Below the pieces are notes generated by a model. The model ran no database searches and was not told the DNA's origin. It was given only the letters and a program-made list of their open reading frames with translations. From CAYOMP01 sp964405075 (GTDB taxonomy: Bacteria; Bacillota; Clostridia; Lachnospirales; Lachnospiraceae): a DNA stretch of 5,101 bases. The stretch spans positions 1-5,101 of the forward strand of contig CAYOMP010000183.1 of NCBI GenBank assembly GCA_964405075.1, written 5' to 3'. Positions 4,645-5,101 of the stretch are shown here, piece after piece; the first letter of the stretch is position 1; every line of letters begins with the position of its first letter. A program made the position numbers and the translations under genes.

Positions 4645-4702
4645 ATAATTTCCTTAAGGAGATATGGGACTACCCAAATCCATTAAGGAAATTATTTTTA
4701 TT
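4645..4702 (+). terminator. Strong Rho-independent terminator closing the DUF6033-like operon
   Basis: A perfect 13-bp outer stem (4645-4657 with 4683-4695) continues into an inner G-C stem (GGG 4666-4668 with CCC 4673-4675) capped by ACTA. The right arm runs into TTTTTATTT (4695-4703). It starts five bases after the second-frame stop at 4640, which supports that stop as the true gene end. Confidence 0.87.
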
Positions 4703-4729
4703 TGAGAAACTCAAAAAAAGAGTTTCTCA
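4703..4729. promoter_or_regulatory. Perfect 10-bp dyad upstream of the response regulator, candidate operator
   Basis: TGAGAAACTC (4703-4712) and GAGTTTCTCA (4720-4729) are perfect inverted repeats around seven A residues. There is no T tract after it on either strand, so it is not a normal terminator. Its right arm overlaps the predicted -35 box of the response regulator gene, which suits a binding site for a dimeric regulator. An RNA hairpin read from the previous gene is the alternative. Confidence 0.42.
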
Positions 4730-4752
4730 TAATTAATGAATCAATTTATGAT
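4724..4752 (+). promoter_or_regulatory. Probable promoter of the response regulator gene
   Basis: TTCTCA (4724-4729) and TATGAT (4747-4752) are separated by 17 bases, placing the start of transcription near 4759 and the ATG 28 bases later. An alternative is TTGAGA (4702-4707) with CATAAT (4728-4733), spacer 20 bases, with the dyad between the boxes as in MerR-controlled promoters. Confidence 0.4.
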
Positions 4753-4786
4753 AGAATGGAAATATCAATGCATGTGTGAGGGAAAT

Positions 4787-5101
4787 ATGAGTATCGATAG
4801 TGGAAATATAAAATTAGCTATATGTGATGATGAAAAACAGTATAGAGAAAAAATATGTGAATATGTGAAAAGTTATTTAAAAAAAGAAGAGATAGGTGCT
4901 GAAATACTATGCTTTAGTGATGGGGAGGATTTACTAAGATGCAAAGAAAAAATAGACATTATATTATTAGACATAGAAATGAAAAATGTTAGTGGGATAG
5001 AGGTAAAAAACAAATTAACAGATGTAAATACAAGCATTATTTTTCTGACAAATTATGCAGAATTTATGCGAGAGGCTTTTGGCAGAAATGTTGTTGGTTT
5101 T
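4787..5101 (+). CDS. LytTR/AgrA-type response regulator, receiver domain (3' end outside window)
   Basis: The frame is open to the right edge, giving 105 residues. It is a two-component receiver domain: IKLAICDDEK with the acidic pair Asp14-Asp15, IDIILLDIEM with phospho-acceptor Asp62, and IIFLTNYAEFMREAFGRNVVGF with the switch Thr88. The wording of the last segment (the F-T-N-Y-x-E-F-x-x-x-A-F pattern) is typical of LytTR/AgrA-type regulators, where a LytTR DNA-binding domain follows the receiver; here that domain lies beyond the window, so the output type is inferred. The conserved Lys of the next strand is just out of reach. ATG 4787 was chosen because GAGGG (4778-4782) precedes it; in-frame ATGs at 4748 and 4772 lack good sites. 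Such regulators usually pair with a histidine kinase and often control peptide-signalling or bacteriocin genes. It is likely the first gene of a new operon. Confidence 0.85.
   Translation, partial: MSIDSGNIKLAICDDEKQYREKICEYVKSYLKKEEIGAEILCFSDGEDLLRCKEKIDIILLDIEMKNVSGIEVKNKLTDVNTSIIFLTNYAEFMREAFGRNVVGF

Noticed and set aside
4748..4786. Upstream ATG starts (4748, 4772) that would extend the response regulator by 13 or 5 residues
   Set aside because: Neither has a ribosome binding site, the first overlaps the predicted -10 box, and receiver domains normally begin close to the first strand found after ATG 4787.

Overview
The window is AT-rich (about two thirds A+T by eye). It uses strong Gram-positive ribosome binding sites (GGAGG-type) and contains a LytTR-type response regulator receiver domain, an HdeD-like membrane protein and a secondary-type PlsC acyltransferase. 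This suggests a chromosomal segment of a low-GC anaerobic Clostridia member, most likely Lachnospiraceae. The species cannot be decided from the sequence. There are no rRNA or tRNA genes, IS elements, CRISPR arrays or phage genes.

Layout. (1) 2-211 (+) is the C-terminal end of a metal-transporting P1B-type ATPase that starts left of the window; it is closed by a 16-bp-stem terminator. (2) 414-1454 (+) is a stand-alone XRE-type helix-turn-helix regulator with a TPR-like helical C-terminal part. It has its own extended -10 promoter and two palindromic candidate operators. (3) A perfect 20-bp-stem bidirectional terminator (1510-1560) separates it from a convergent small gene on the minus strand (1583-1753). 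That gene encodes a 56-residue single-pass membrane peptide, preceded by an 11-codon leader ORF that overlaps its start as ATGA. (4) A 312-base A+T-rich intergenic stretch carries a 15-bp direct repeat, one copy of which includes the -10 box of the next gene. (5) 2098-2676 (+) is an HdeD/DUF308 family membrane protein. (6) 2825-3535 (+) is a lysophospholipid acyltransferase with its own promoter; the TTG that could extend the ORF upstream is better read as the -35 box. (7) 3661-4640 (+) looks like a small operon: direct repeats 20 bp apart upstream of a -10 box with no -35, a 17-codon amphipathic peptide ORF, a cytoplasmic protein of unknown function (DUF6033-like), and a translationally coupled 52-codon secreted or membrane peptide gene broken by a 2-base contraction in a TA run. 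A strong terminator follows. (8) 4787 to the right edge is the receiver domain of an AgrA/LytTR-type response regulator, preceded by a perfect 10-bp dyad at its promoter.

How the genes may work together. Units 2 to 6 each carry their own promoter or terminator, so most of the window is monocistronic genes of envelope, membrane or regulatory character. The most coherent group is the right-hand end: the DUF6033-like gene, the Cys-containing peptide and the LytTR-type regulator. It could be a peptide-signalling or regulated small-peptide locus. This is inference: no AgrB processing protease and no sensor kinase is visible before the window ends.
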